DNA from: Otatea glauca
Taxonomy: Eukaryota > Streptophyta > Magnoliopsida > Poales > Poaceae
DNA: 64,000 bases
Direction: 5' to 3'
Assembly (NCBI GenBank): GCA_036346275.1
Contig: CM070730.1
Span: 40,222,918-40,286,917 of the forward strand
The notes under the pieces were generated by a model. It searched no databases, was not told the origin of the DNA, and worked only from the letters and a program-made list of their open reading frames with translations. Below are positions 45,599 to 57,224 of the stretch, piece by piece. The position numbers and the translations under genes were made by a program. Each line of letters starts with the position of its first letter. The first letter of the stretch is position 1.

Positions 45599-46200
45599 TC
45601 GTTTAGACGTAGCTTGAACCCAGCTTGGGGCATATCGAAGCTTGCATGGTTCCTTGGTCGAGTGATATTTGCATCCAACCGTCGTAGGTACATCTTAGGT
45701 CCGACTTGGGACATATTAGGATTTACGCGACTCTTGGCCGAGTGATACCCATATCCGACTGCTGTAGGATATAGCTTAGGCTCAGCTTGGAGCGTATCAG
45801 GATTTCCTTGGCTCATGGCCAAGTGATACCCATATCCGACTGCTGTAGGATATAGCTTAGGCTCAACTTGGAGCGCATCACGATTACGTGGCTCTTGGCC
45901 GAGTGATACCCATATCCGACTGGTGTAGGATACAGCTCTGGCCCGTCATGGGACATATCAAAATTTTCTTGGCTCATGGCCGAGTGATACGAATATCCGA
46001 CTGCTGTAGGATATAGCTTAGGCTCAACTTGGAGCGTATCGGGATTTTCTCAGCACATGGCCGAGTGATACCTATATCCTACTAGTGTAGGATATAGCTT
46101 AGGCTCAACTTGGAGCGTATCAAGGTTTATCCGAATGGTATCCGTACTCGTTTGTTACGACGCACAGCTTATCGACACATCTTGGGGCATACCATTGGAA
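45599..46200. repeat. 80-81-bp tandem repeat in Tat copy 2 3' region
   Basis: The unit contains GTGATACCCATATCCGAC, TGTAGGATATAGCTTAGG and ACTTGGAGCGTATCA. GTGATAC recurs at 45662, 45742, 45823, 45903, 45984 and 46065 (spacings 80, 81, 80, 81, 81), with decayed partial units at both ends. The middle units are most alike. Tandem repeats in the 3' untranslated region are known for plant Tat-type elements and can seed satellites. The copia tandem is inserted at its right end. Confidence 0.9.
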
Positions 46201-46204
46201 TCGT

Positions 46205-47575
46205 TGTTAGTGTTATGCCCTTGAGGCAATCATTTAGATGATTGTAACATGACTATGTTTATGAATAATAATATGATTATTGGTCCAATGAATGTATATC
46301 ATTGTATTGATCAACAAGTATGTGACTTGCTTATGAAGCTCTTTACTTACTGATATAATTTGATAAATATCTCTGATCGGATATCATCGTATAGGACAAC
46401 TATGAATAGATCAGCACATGCAGTGATCGATGATCATGCTTCATAGATCATGGGATATGGAGATATCATCTATACATTTTGGACGCATGTTAAAGAACAT
46501 GGATTAGATAGACCCGCCATGGGACACTGCGAGAATGTTTCATTCTTATGTGTCATCAGTGTATCTCATACATAGTAGATGTATGATCTTTAGACCTGAG
46601 ATTGTCATATTCCCTACATGTGTAATAGTTTTCCTTGGGGCTATCAAACACCACTTCCTAACCAGATAGTTATAAAGGTAGGTTTCATGTTTACTATGAA
46701 ACGTGCAGAGGGAAGTGAGCAGTCAAGATGGAATTTGCCACTCCAATGAAACGGAGATATATGATAAGGCCACTCGTGTGATATGATTAAGGAAGTGCAT
46801 GGCCATGCCGTGATTGAGGAGTCAATCACAACTTATTAATATATCACGGATACGAGAGATGGATTGAATCATCAAAGGATGACATGCTTCTCGCCTTGAG
46901 TTCAATCTTCATATACTTGGCAAAGGGATTATTACATGAGTACTTTTGATAGGTTCTGTCCGATTTGATCATAGCATATTTGGGAATTGGCATACTTTGC
47001 AAGGAGCCGCTACCAACTATTAGATTGAAAAGGAGTTTTTCGAATCCATGTCCAAACGTACGTGAACCTACAGGGTCACACACTTAATGGGCTGGGACGC
47101 ATTAATTTGTATTGGATCCGTAATTAATGGACCTCGTGGGCTTAGCACGCTCATGGGCCCTGGTTTAGGGTTTCATCTCGTGGCTATATAAGGAGGGCAG
47201 GAGGGTGGGCACAGTGTGTGCTTTCCACGGTTTAGAAGTGATTCAACCGAAACCCTAGCCACCTCCTCTCGCTGCGTCTGCCGAGCGACCAGGTGCTTGC
47301 ACATCGACGCACGGCGTTCCATCCCTGGACGTGTGGACTACTGCGGTGATGCTGCTGCGACTGCGGCGTGGGAGGACGATCCACAGCGAGGCGAGGACGA
47401 TCCACTCCATCGACCAACGACTGCGGCGAGGACAATCCACTACATCGACCGCACGAAGGATTCCGCAACTGCGCATCTAGTGGTAATCTAATCTGTGATC
47501 CACTTCTTGCGAGTAGCTTTCTGGTTATGCGGTAGATTTTTTTTGTGCTAGTGTAGCATACCGTGTTCCTCTTCA
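46205..47575 (+). repeat. First LTR of copia tandem
   Basis: 1371 bp, TGTTAGTGTTATGCCC...CTCTTCA. TATA box TATATAAG at 47185-47192. It matches 53198-54563 nearly throughout, with small indels around 47300-47400. The primer-binding site follows at 47577. Confidence 0.92.
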
Positions 47576-47576
47576 G

Positions 47577-47588
47577 TGGTATCAGAGC
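47577..47588 (+). promoter_or_regulatory. Primer-binding site, first copia unit
   Basis: TGGTATCAGAGC, one base after the LTR end, complementary to initiator Met-tRNA. Confidence 0.92.
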
Positions 47589-49203
47589 CATCTCGTATAG
47601 ATTTGTGATCTGGATGTTGCACATATGATGTGTGAGGTTAGTAGATTGGATCTATTACATGTTCAGCCGGTTCATATGATGAATTGGTGACAACAGCCAT
47701 CGATGAGATCGATCGGTTTAGGGTTTGAGGAAAGTGCAAACCGACTCAATCTTGATTTGGGTGAGTCCGTTCATGGTACGATGTTACCCTTACCGGTCGG
47801 GTTACCGCCATAAGGGTTTCTGAAACGTATCCATATGGGACCAAGCCAATCAGATTGAGTTGGATTGGGTCAATCTGGTTGATCCATGGTAAGCGCAAAC
47901 CGATTCAATATTGATTTGGGTGAGTCCGTTCATGGTACGACGTTGCCCTTACCGGTTGGGTTACCGCCATCAGGGTTTCCGAAACGTCACCATATGGGAC
48001 CAAGCCAATCATATTAGATCGGATTGGCTCAATCAGGTTGATCCGTGGAAATTTTGAGGGTGTTTTCCTATGATAGAAGACATGCCTCTTAAAAATTTTC
48101 CAAGGGCGCTGCCCTCGACCCGCCGCCAGGGGCGCTACCGCTTGGACCCCGCCAGGGGCGCTGCCCATTGGACCCCGAAGTCGTAGGGTTGCTTTTGTAT
48201 AACTTGTTTTTGCAGGGAATTATGTGAAATAGTATGGCCTATGTGTATGTGATGCCTGTAATTTCCACATGGCTTGCGTGCCGTGTCAAGCCATAAGGCT
48301 ATTTAAATTGTATAACGACCTGCGTGTCGACTTGTGATGCTTCAAACCCTCATGTAAAATTCATTATCAAAAGTTGTAAGGCGTTGCATCCATAATGATG
48401 AAGACGATGGTATCAAGCAAGGTGGCTAGGTGAACAAACAAGCATGATGATGGAGATCTTAATGATAAGGGCCATGCTATTTCATAGCTTATTTTGATTT
48501 TCTATGGATGTGTGTTTAATCCTTGCTATTTTCTTTATGCTCATTGCATGTGATGCCATGTTCTTAGTAGATATTGTTCATCCCTATAGTTAAAATTTTA
48601 AATCAAAATGTCCATCCAATTGTTGCACCTATCAAGATTTAGATCGTTATTGACATGACTGCCAAAGTAGTATATCAATGGCTATCTTAATAGATGATAG
48701 GGATGTGTTGGACACATCACGCATAACAATGGTAGATTTAATCAAGCTATCAAAACGGTTTTGGGCTTGAGGACATAAGTGGTTGGGACTTGATTTCAGT
48801 AATGAAGGAACCTATACAAGACAATTGGTGTTTAGGAAAACACACATGAGGCAGGTCTCTTAATTGGCACCCGAAAACAGGAAGTGCTTCCTCCCTCATG
48901 TGAGCCCTTAGGGCAGGTTGACCTGGCCATAAGTCAAGTTGACGGAGGCATTCATTACTTGTTTTCGTACTCAACAAACAAGAGTTACATAAGATGTAAT
49001 TAGCAAAGGTGTTTCTTACCTATGTCATTAAATTTCTAGCAGTGATGCCAAAGCCCACTAGTGTTTGATGAATATGGATCTTGAATACTCACTATGTGTC
49101 TATAAAAGGGACATAAAATAGGAGTGTCTTTTATTAAAATGTTTAATAAAATTTTTACATAAACAAAGTGCTTAGAATCTTTGCATGTCTTTGTTGTAGT
49201 TCA
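47589..49203 (+). other. Leader of first copia unit
   Basis: 1.6 kb without a supported gene. It contains an internal direct repeat with a 159-bp period (GCAAACCGA...TTGATTTGGGTGAGTCCG at 47736 and 47895), present also in the second unit (54725, 54884). The last bases (TTGTTGTAGTTCA) resemble a 3' splice site just before the expected gag start. The frames in it are shadows. Confidence 0.6.
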
Positions 49204-50321
49204 ACGGCACCATCTCCTACTCCTGCTACACCTGGTTTTGTTTTGAGATCGGTTTTGGAAAGGGAAAAACTTAATGGAACTAATTTTGTTGACTGGTATC
49301 GCAACCTGAGAATTGTTCTCAAGCATGAGAAGAAGGACAATGTTCTAGAGAATCCAATTCCTGATGAACCAGCCGAAAATGCTCCTCGCAATTTGAAGGT
49401 TGAATACGAAAAATATGTTAATGCTTCTGTAGAGGTCAGCTGTCTTATGCTTTTCACCATGGACTCTGAGCTCCAAAAGCAATATGAGGACCAGGATGCT
49501 TACAATATGATTGTGGGCTTGAAGGGCATGTTTGGGAATCAAGCAAGAGCTGAGAGGTATGGTATCTCAAAGCTTTTATTTGCTTGTAAGATGGCTGAAG
49601 GCAGTCCGGTCAGCCCTCATGTGATCAAGATGATTAGTTACATCAGGAGATTGGAAAAACTTGAGTTTCCCCTTAGCCTCGGTTTGGCCACAGATGTTAT
49701 TCTCCAGTCTCTACCACAGAGCTTTGAGCCATTCATTTTGAATTTTCATATGAATAGCATGGAGAAGAGCCTAACCGAGCTACATGGGATGCTCAAGGCT
49801 ACCGACGAAAGCATTAAGAAAAAACCCAATCATGTGATGATGGTTCAGAAAACAACTGCATTCAAAAAGAGGAAGGCTAAGGCTGGGGGAACGGGAAAGA
49901 GCAAGGGCAAGGGCAAGGGCAAGGGCAAGGCTTAGGATGAGATCACAAGCCTCAAAACTAAGCTTTAGAAGCTTAAAGTTGGCCCTCAACCTGATACCCA
50001 ATGCTTCTATTGCAAGAAATTAGGACATTGGAAACGGAACTGCGAAAAGTACCTGACAGATAAGAAGAGTGGAAATGTGGTTTTCACTTCAGGTATTAAT
50101 GTTATAGAAATTAATCTTGCTACTTCTTCACTCAGCTCATTGGTATATGATACCGGTACGGTTGCTCACATTTGCAATTCGATGCAGGGGCTGATAAAGA
50201 GTAGAGACTTGGCAAAAGGAGAAGTGGATCTTCGCGTGGGGAATAAAGCAAGAGTTCTTTGGTCTTGCTGTTGGTACATACCCATTGCATTTGCCTTGAG
50301 GATTAGTTTTAGAACTCAATA
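49204..50321 (+). pseudogene. Copia gag and protease start, unit 1
   Basis: The expected start codon is ACG at 49204 (ATG in unit 2, 56192). The frame 49204-49935 has the copia Gag N-terminus (LNGTNFVDWYRNLRIVL) and a UBN2-type middle (LKGMFGNQARAERY, SLPQSFEPFILNF), then a GKGKGKGK-rich basic tract. TAG at 49933 and 49966 replace CAG in unit 2. Beyond them are the knuckle CFYCKKLGHWKRNC (CX2CX4HX4C) and the protease active site VYDTGTVAHICNS (D-T-G). Gag coats the RNA and protease would cleave the polyprotein. It is broken by two stops and a lost start. Confidence 0.87.
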
Positions 50322-50341
50322 ATTGTTATTTTGTTCCATCT

Positions 50342-50863
50342 TTGAATAGAAACATTATTTCATCTTCTTGTTTGGAACATGAAGGTTATGATTTCAGAAT
50401 AAAGAACTTTGTTTGTTCAATATTTTTGAATGATATGTATTATGGTCGTTGCCCCATGGTGGATGGGTTGTACGTCCTTGAACTCGAAGAGAAACCTGTC
50501 TATAACATTAATGTAAAAAGGCATCGGCCTAATGATTTGAACCCTACCTTTTTATGTCATTTTCGCTTAGGTCATATAAATGAGAAGCGCATGAAGAAGC
50601 TCCATGGTGATGGACGTCTAACCTCATTTGATTTTGAATCATTTGAAACATGTGAATCTTGTTTACTTGGCAAGAAGACAAAAGCCCATTTCACAGGTTT
50701 TAGTGAGAGAGCGAGTGAGTTATTGGCCCTAGTACATACAGATGTATGTGGACCAATGAGCTCGACTGCTAGGGGTGGGTTTCAGTACTTTGTAACTTTT
50801 ACCGATGACTTTAGTAGATATGGATATGTCTATTTAATGAGGCATAAATCTGAAACTTTTTAA
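50342..50863 (+). CDS. Copia GAG-pre-integrase and integrase core, part 1
   Basis: HFRLGHINEKRMKKLH followed by CESCLLGKKTK forms the H..H...C..C zinc module. LVHTDVCGPMSSTARGGFQYFVTFTDDFSRYGYVYLM carries the first catalytic Asp. The frame ends at a TAA (50861-50863) where relatives continue, then resumes with RSDRGGEYLS (second Asp, about 50932). Upstream, 50322-50341 holds a frame break between protease and this part. Confidence 0.87.
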   Translation: MNRNIISSSCLEHEGYDFRIKNFVCSIFLNDMYYGRCPMVDGLYVLELEEKPVYNINVKRHRPNDLNPTFLCHFRLGHINEKRMKKLHGDGRLTSFDFESFETCESCLLGKKTKAHFTGFSERASELLALVHTDVCGPMSSTARGGFQYFVTFTDDFSRYGYVYLMRHKSETF

Positions 50864-51601
50864 AGGTTCAAAGAGTTTCAAAACGAAGTACAAAATCAAC
50901 TTGGCAAATCAATAAAACATTTACGATCAGATCGTGGTGGCGAATACTTGAGCCTAGAGTTTGGTGATCATCTAAAGCAATGTGGAATCGTTCCGCAACT
51001 TACTCCGCCAGGAACGCCTCAATGGAATGGCGTGTCCAAACGACGAAACTGAACTTTATTAGATATGGTTCGGTCAATGATGAGCCAAACAGATCTGCCA
51101 TTATCATTCTGGGGTTTCGCTCTAGAGACAGCTGCGTTCACTTTGAATAGGGTCCCATCAAAATCCGTTGAGAAGATGCCATATGAGATATGGACTGGGA
51201 GAAGACCCATGTTGTCATTTCTCAAGATATGGGGATGTGAGGCTTATGTAAAACATTTACAATCAGATAAACTCGCACCTAAATCAGAAAAATGCTTTTT
51301 TGTGGGGTATCCTAAAGAAAAAAAAGGATATTACTTTTACAAAAGAAACGAGAACAAAGTTTTTGTTGCTCGAAATGGTGTCTTTTTGGAGAAAGAGTTT
51401 CTTTCAAAAGAAATCAGTAGGAGTGATGTGTATCTTGATGAAGTTCGAGAATCACATGAATATGTTCAAGCTACCACTGAACCTTCACAAGATGTACAAA
51501 GTGTTGTACAACCTGTGGAAGAGACTCCAGCCCCACATAGGTCGGGGAGGTCACGTCATGTACCTATAAGATATGGGAATGACATTATTGTTAGAGAATG
51601 A
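50864..51601 (+). pseudogene. Copia integrase core part 2 and linker
   Basis: RSDRGGEY gives the second catalytic Asp. In PQWNGVSKRRN the catalytic Glu is replaced by Lys (AAA at 51038-51040), so this integrase is dead even without stops. A TGA follows at 51050. The open frame 51065-51601 continues through MVRSMMSQTDLPLSFWG, YEIWTGRRPMLSFLKIWGCEAYVK and the basic Pro-rich linker (RSGRSRHVPIRYG). The best general match is the TNT1-94-like (Tork-type) copia group, from memory of that family. Confidence 0.83.
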
Positions 51602-53177
51602 TGAGCCCACGACTTATGAAGAAGCAATGATGGACCCAAACTCCGAAAAATGGCTTGAAGCCATGAGATCGGAAATTCAATCCATGCATGACAATCAAGT
51701 TTGGAACTTGGTCGATTCTCTTGACGGTGTAAAAACCATTGAATGCAAATGGATTTTTTAGAAAAAGATAGACGTAGATGGAAATGTTCAGATCTATAAG
51801 GCACAGTTGGTAACAAAGGGTTTCAAACAAGTTCAAGGAGTTGACTATGATGAAACATTTTCACCGGTAGCCATGCTCAAGTCTATCCAGATCATTTTAG
51901 CTATTGCTGCATATTTCGATTATGAAATATGTCAGATGGATGTCAAAACAGCCTTCCTTAATGGGAATCTATCTGAGGATGTATACATGATACAACCTGA
52001 AGGTTTTGTTGATCCTAAATATGCTAAAAGGGTATGCAAGCTTCAAAGATCCATTTATGGGTTAAAGCAAGCATCTCGGAGTTGGAATATTTGTTTTGAT
52101 GAAGTGGTCAAGGGTTTTGACTTTATCAAAAACGAAGAAGAGCCTTGTGTTTACAAGAAGGCTAGTCGGAGCGCACTTGTGTTTCTGATTTTGTATATGG
52201 ATGACATATTATTGATCAGGAATGATATTCCTATGCTTGAAGATGTTAAAACTTCATTGAAAAGGAGTTTCTCAATGAAGGACTTGGGAGAAGCATGCTA
52301 TATCTTGGGCATAAAAATCTATAGAGATAGATCAAAAAGGTTAATTAGATTAAGTCAGGAAACATACATTGACAAGATATTGAAAAGGTTCAATATGCAC
52401 GAATCCAAGAGAGGTTTTATGCCAATGTCACATGGCATCAGTCTGTACAAGAATCAGTGTCCTTCGACATCTGATGAGCGAGATAGGATGAGCAAGATTC
52501 CATATGCTTCAGCTATTGGGTCTATTATGTATGCCATGATATGTACACGCCCAGGTGTCTCATACGCTCTAAGTGTCACGAGCAGATACCAAGCGGATCC
52601 TGATGATGGTCATTGGAAAGCCGTAAAAAATATCCTGAAGTACTTGAGAAGAACTAAGGGTATGTTCCTTGTTTTTGGAGGTGAGGAAGATCTGGTTGCA
52701 AAGGCTTACACCGATGCAAGCTTCCAAATTGACAAAGATGATTTTCGATCGCAACCCGGGTTTGTGTTTACACTAAATGGAGGAGCAGCAAGCTGGAAGA
52801 GTTCCAAGCAAAACACGGTGGCCGACTCTACGACAGAAACGGAGTACGTTGCGGCTTTGGAGGCCGCAAAAGAAGCTGTGTGGATTAAGAAGTTTATCAC
52901 AGAGCTTGGTGTGGTCGCTAGTGCATCTAGTCCAATGGACATCTATTGTGATAATAGTGGTGCCAGTGCACAAGCAAAAGAGCCTAGATCACATCAGAAA
53001 TCTAAACACGTACTCCGGCGCTTTCACCTTATTCGCGAGATTGTGGATAGAGGTGACGTGAGAATATGCAAAGTACATACGGAAGCCAATGTGGCCGATC
53101 CGTTGACAAAGCCACTGCCACAGCCTAAGCATGAGGCGCACACGAGGTCTATTGGTATTAGATACTTAATTGATTGA
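51602..53177 (+). CDS. Copia RT and RNase H, unit 1
   Basis: RT begins in 51602-51761 (YEEAMMDPNSEKWLEAM, MHDNQVWNLVD, CKWIF) and, after one TAG at 51760-51762, is open for 456 residues (51807-53177). That frame has DYDETFSPVAMLKSI, QMDVKTAFLNGNL (first Asp), YGLKQASRSWN, LYMDDILLI (YMDD at 52194-52205), and RNase H motifs: AYTDASFQIDKDD, TTETEYVAAL, IYCDNSGASAQAKEP and HTEANVADPLTKPL. It ends 20 bp before the second LTR. This is the longest intact enzyme segment in the window. RT and RNase H catalytic residues look complete. No ATG lies at the natural start because it is part of a polyprotein. Confidence 0.92.
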
Positions 53178-53185
53178 CTCAAGTG

Positions 53186-53197
53186 CAAGTGGGAGAT
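53186..53197 (+). promoter_or_regulatory. Polypurine tract before second copia LTR
   Basis: AAGTGGGAGATT lies immediately before TGTTAGTG. It is the primer for plus-strand synthesis of unit 1. Confidence 0.78.
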
Positions 53198-54563
53198 TGT
53201 TAGTGTTATGCCCATGAGGCAATCATTTAAATGATTGTAACATGACTATGTTTATGAATAATAATATGATTATTGGTCCAATGAATGTATATCATTGTAT
53301 TGATCAACAAGTATGTGATTTGCTTATGAAGCTCTTTACTTATTGATATAATTCGATAAATATCTCTGATCGGATATCATCGTATAGGACAACGATGAAT
53401 AGATCAACACATGTAGTGATCGATGATCATGCTTCATAGATCATGGGATATGGAGATATCATCTATACATTGTGGACGCATGTTAAAGAACATGGGTTAG
53501 AAAGACTCGCCATGGGACACTGCGAGAATGTTTCATTCTTATGTGTCATCAGTGTATCTCATACATAGTAGATGTATGATCCTTAGACCTGAGATTGTCA
53601 TATTCCCTACATGTGTAATAGTTTTCCTTGGGGCTAACAAACACCACTTCCTAACCGGATAGTTATAAAGGTAGCTTTCATGTTTACTATGAAACATGCA
53701 GAGGGAAGTGAGCAGTCAAGATGGAATTTGTCACTCCAATGAAACGGAGATATATGATAAGGCCACTAGTGTGATATGATTAAGGAAGTGCATGGCCATG
53801 CCGTGATTGAGGAGTCAATCACAACTTATTAATATATCACGGATACGAGAGATGGATTGAATCATCAAAGGATGACATGCTTCTCGTCTTGAGTTCAATC
53901 TTCATATACTTGGCAAAGGGATTATTACATGAGTACTTTTGATAGGTTCTGTCCGATTTAATCATAGTTTATTTGGGAATTGGCATACTTTGCAAGGAGC
54001 CGCTACCAACTATTGGATTGAAAAGGAGTTTTTCGAATCCATGTCCAAACGTACGTGAACCTGCAGGGTCACACACTTAATGGGCTGGGACGCATTAATT
54101 TGGATTGGATCCGTAATTAATGGACCTAGTGGGCTTAGCACGCTGATGGGCCCTGGTTTAGGGTTTCATCTCGTGGCTATATAAGGAGGGGAGGACGTTG
54201 GGCACAGTGTGTGCTTTCCACAGTTTAGAAGTGATTCACCCGAAACCCTAGCCTCCTCCTCTCGCTGCCCCTGCCGAGCGACCAGGTGCTTGCACACGGC
54301 GCACGGCGTTCCATCCTCGCGTGTGGACTATTGCGGTGACACCGCTCGATCAGCGGCGTGGGAGGGCGATCTGATGAGGCAAGGACGATCCACTCCATCG
54401 ACGCAACGACTGTGGCGAGGACGATCCACTACATCGACGCGCGAAGGATTCCGCAACTGCACAACTAGTAGTAATCTAATCTGTGATCCCCTTCTTGCGA
54501 GTAGCTTTCTGGTTATGCGGTAGATTTTTTTTGTTCTAGTGTAGCATACCGCGTTCCTCTTCA
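53198..54563 (+). repeat. Second LTR of copia tandem (shared)
   Basis: 1366 bp with the same ends and TATA box (54179-54186) as the first LTR. It is preceded by a polypurine tract and followed by a primer-binding site at 54565-54576, so it is the 3' LTR of unit 1 and the 5' LTR of unit 2. Confidence 0.92.
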
Positions 54564-54564
54564 G

Positions 54565-54576
54565 TGGTATCAGAGC
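54565..54576 (+). promoter_or_regulatory. Primer-binding site, second copia unit
   Basis: TGGTATCAGAGC follows the second LTR. A normal single insertion would have host DNA here, so this site is the key proof of the tandem arrangement. Confidence 0.9.
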
Positions 54577-56191
54577 CATCTCGTATAGATTTGTGATCAG
54601 GATGTTGCTCATATGATCTGTGAGGTTAGTAGATTGGATCTATTACATGTTCGGCCGGTTCATATGATGAATTGGTGACAGCAGCCATCGATGAGATCGA
54701 TCGGTTTAGGGTTTGAGGAAATTGCAAATCGACTCAATCTTGATTTGGGTGAGTCCGTTCATGGTACGATGTTACCCTTACAGGTAGGGTTACCGACATC
54801 AGGGTTTGTGAAACGTATCCATATGGGACCAAGCCAATCAGATTGTGTTGGATTGGGTCAATCTGGTTGATCCATGGTAAGCGCAAACCGATTCAATATT
54901 GATTTGGGAGAGTCCGTTCATAGTACGAAGTTGCCCTTACCGGTCGGTTACCGCTATCAGGGTTTCTGAAACGTAACCATATGGGACCAAGCCAATCATA
55001 TTAGATCGGATTGGGTCAATCTGGTTGATGCGTGGAAATTTTAAGGGTGTTTTCCTATGATAGAAGACATGCCTTTTAAAAATTTTCCAAGGGTGCTGCC
55101 CTCGACCCGTCGCCAGGGGCACTACCCCTTGGACCCTGCCAGGGGCACTGCCCCTCGGACCCCGAAGTCGTTGGGTTGCTTTTGTTTAACTCGTTTTTGC
55201 AGGGAATTATGTGAAATAGTATGGCCTATGTGTATTTGATGCATGTAATTTCCACATGGCCTGCGTGCCGTGTCAAGCCATAAGGCTATTTAAATTATAT
55301 AACGACCTGTGTGTCGACTTTTGATGCTTCAAACCCTCATGTAAAATTCATTATCAAAAGTTGTAAGGCGTTGCATCCATAATGATGAAGACGATGGTAT
55401 CAAGCAAGGTGGATAGGTGAACAAACAAGCATGATGATGAACATCTTAATGCTAAGGGCCATGCTATTTCACAGCTTATTTTGATTTTCTGTGGATGTGT
55501 GTTTAATCCTTGCTATTTTCTTTTTGCTCATTGCATGTGATGCCATGTTCTTAGTAGATATTGTTCATCCCTATAGTTAAAATTGTAAATCAAAATGTCC
55601 ATCCAATTGTTAAACCTATCAAGAATTTAGATCGTTATTGATATCACTGCCAAAGTAGTATATCAATGGCTATCTTAATAGATGATAGGGATGTGTTGGA
55701 CACATCACGCATAACAATGGTAGTTTTAATCAAGCTATCAAAACGGTTTTGGGCTTGAGGACATAAGTGGTTGGGACTTGATTTCAGTAATGAAGGAACC
55801 TATACAAGACAATTGGTGTTTAGGAAAACACACATGAGGCAGCTTTTTTAATTGGCACCCGAAAACGGGAAGTGCTCCCTCCCTCATGTGAGCCCTTGGG
55901 GCAGGTTGACCTGGCCATGAGTCAGGTTGACGGAGGCATTCATTACTTGTTTTCATACTCAACAAACAAGAGTTACATAAGATGTAATTAGCAAAGGTGT
56001 TTCTTACCTATGTCATTAAATTTCTAGCAGTGATGCCAAAGCTCACTAGTGTTTGATGAATATAGATCTTGAATACTCACTATGTGTCTATAAAAGGGAT
56101 ATAAAATAGGAGTGTCTTTTATTAAAATGTTTAATAAAATTTTTACATAATCATAGTGCTTTGAATCTTTGAATGTCTTTGTTGTAGTTCA
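54577..56191 (+). other. Leader of second copia unit
   Basis: It is collinear with 47589-49203 with scattered substitutions, including the 159-bp direct repeat. No supported gene is present. Confidence 0.6.
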
Positions 56192-57224
56192 ATGGCACCT
56201 TATCCTACTCTGCTACACCTGGTTTTGTTTTGAGATTGGTTTTGGAAAGGGAAAAACTTAATGGAACTAATTTTGTTGATTGGTATCGCAACCTGAGAAT
56301 TGTTCTCAAGCACGAGAAGAAGGACTATGTTCTAGAGAATCCAATTCCTGATGAACTAGCCGAAAATACTCCTCGCAATTTGAAGGTTGAATACGAAAAA
56401 TATGTTAATGCTTCTGTAGAGGTCAGCTGTCTCATGCTTATCACCATGGACTCTGAGCTCCAAAAGCAATATGAGGACCAGGATGCTTACAATATGATTG
56501 TGGGCTTAAAGGGCATGTTTGGGAATCAAGCAAGAGCTGAGAGGTATGGTATCTCAAAGCTTTTATTTGCATGTAAGCTGGCTGAAGGCAGTCCGGTCAG
56601 CCCTCATGTGATCAAGATGATTGGTTACGTCGGGAGATTGGAAAAACTTGAGTTTCCCCTTAGCCTCGGTTTGGCCACAGATGTTATTCTCCAGTCTCTG
56701 CCGCAGAGCTTTGTGCCATTCATTATGAATTTTCTTATGAATAGCATGGAGAAGAGCCTAACCGAGCTACATGGGATGCTCAAGGCTGCCGACGAAAGCA
56801 TTAAGAAAAAACCCAATCATGTGATGATGGTTGAGAAAACAACTGCATTCAAAAAGAGGAGGGCTAAGGCTGGGGGAACGGGAAAGAGCAAGGGCAAGGG
56901 CAAGAGCAAGGCTCAGGATGAGATCGCAAGCCTCAAAACTAAGCTTCAGAAGCTTAAAGTTGGCCCTCAACCTGATACCCAATGTTTCTATTGCAAGAAA
57001 TTAGGACATTGGAAACGGAACTGCGAAAAGTACCTGACAGATAAGAAGAGTGGAAATGTGGTTTCCACTTCAGGTATTAATGTTATTGAAATTAATCTTG
57101 CTACTTCTTCACTCAGCTCATGGGTATATGATACCGGTTCGGTTGCTCACATTTGTAATTCGATGAAGGGGCTGATAAAGAGTAGACACATGGCAAAAGG
57201 AAAAGTGGATCTTCGCGTGGGGAA
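56192..57224 (+). pseudogene. Copia gag, unit 2, truncated and fused
   Basis: The start ATG (56192) is present, but a 1-bp loss near 56211 shifts the frame; the open part runs 56230-57224. It has the Gag N-terminus, UBN2-type middle, a shorter lysine/glycine tract (three hexamers, against five in unit 1), the knuckle CFYCKKLGHWKRNC and the protease DTGSVAHICNS. Both positions that are TAG in unit 1 are CAG here. At 57224 it passes directly into the Tat copy 2 accessory gene; the open frame continues about 57 residues in a frame foreign to that gene, ending 57396. Confidence 0.85.

Larger units (their letters stand above)
46205..57224 (+). mobile_element. Copia tandem: LTR-internal-LTR-truncated internal
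   Basis: LTR 46205-47575, full internal region to 53197, LTR 53198-54563, then a second internal region that starts again with a primer-binding site and gag but stops at 57224. One insertion would end at the second LTR, so this is a shared-LTR tandem. The right part (rest of the second internal region and a third LTR) is deleted along with part of Tat copy 2. A 5-bp duplication would be ATCGT (46200-46204); its partner is gone. Confidence 0.88.

Noticed and set aside
45599..46200. CRISPR-like array
   Set aside because: Repeat units are 80-81 bp with no unique spacers, and the sequence is eukaryotic transposon DNA; it is a simple tandem repeat.
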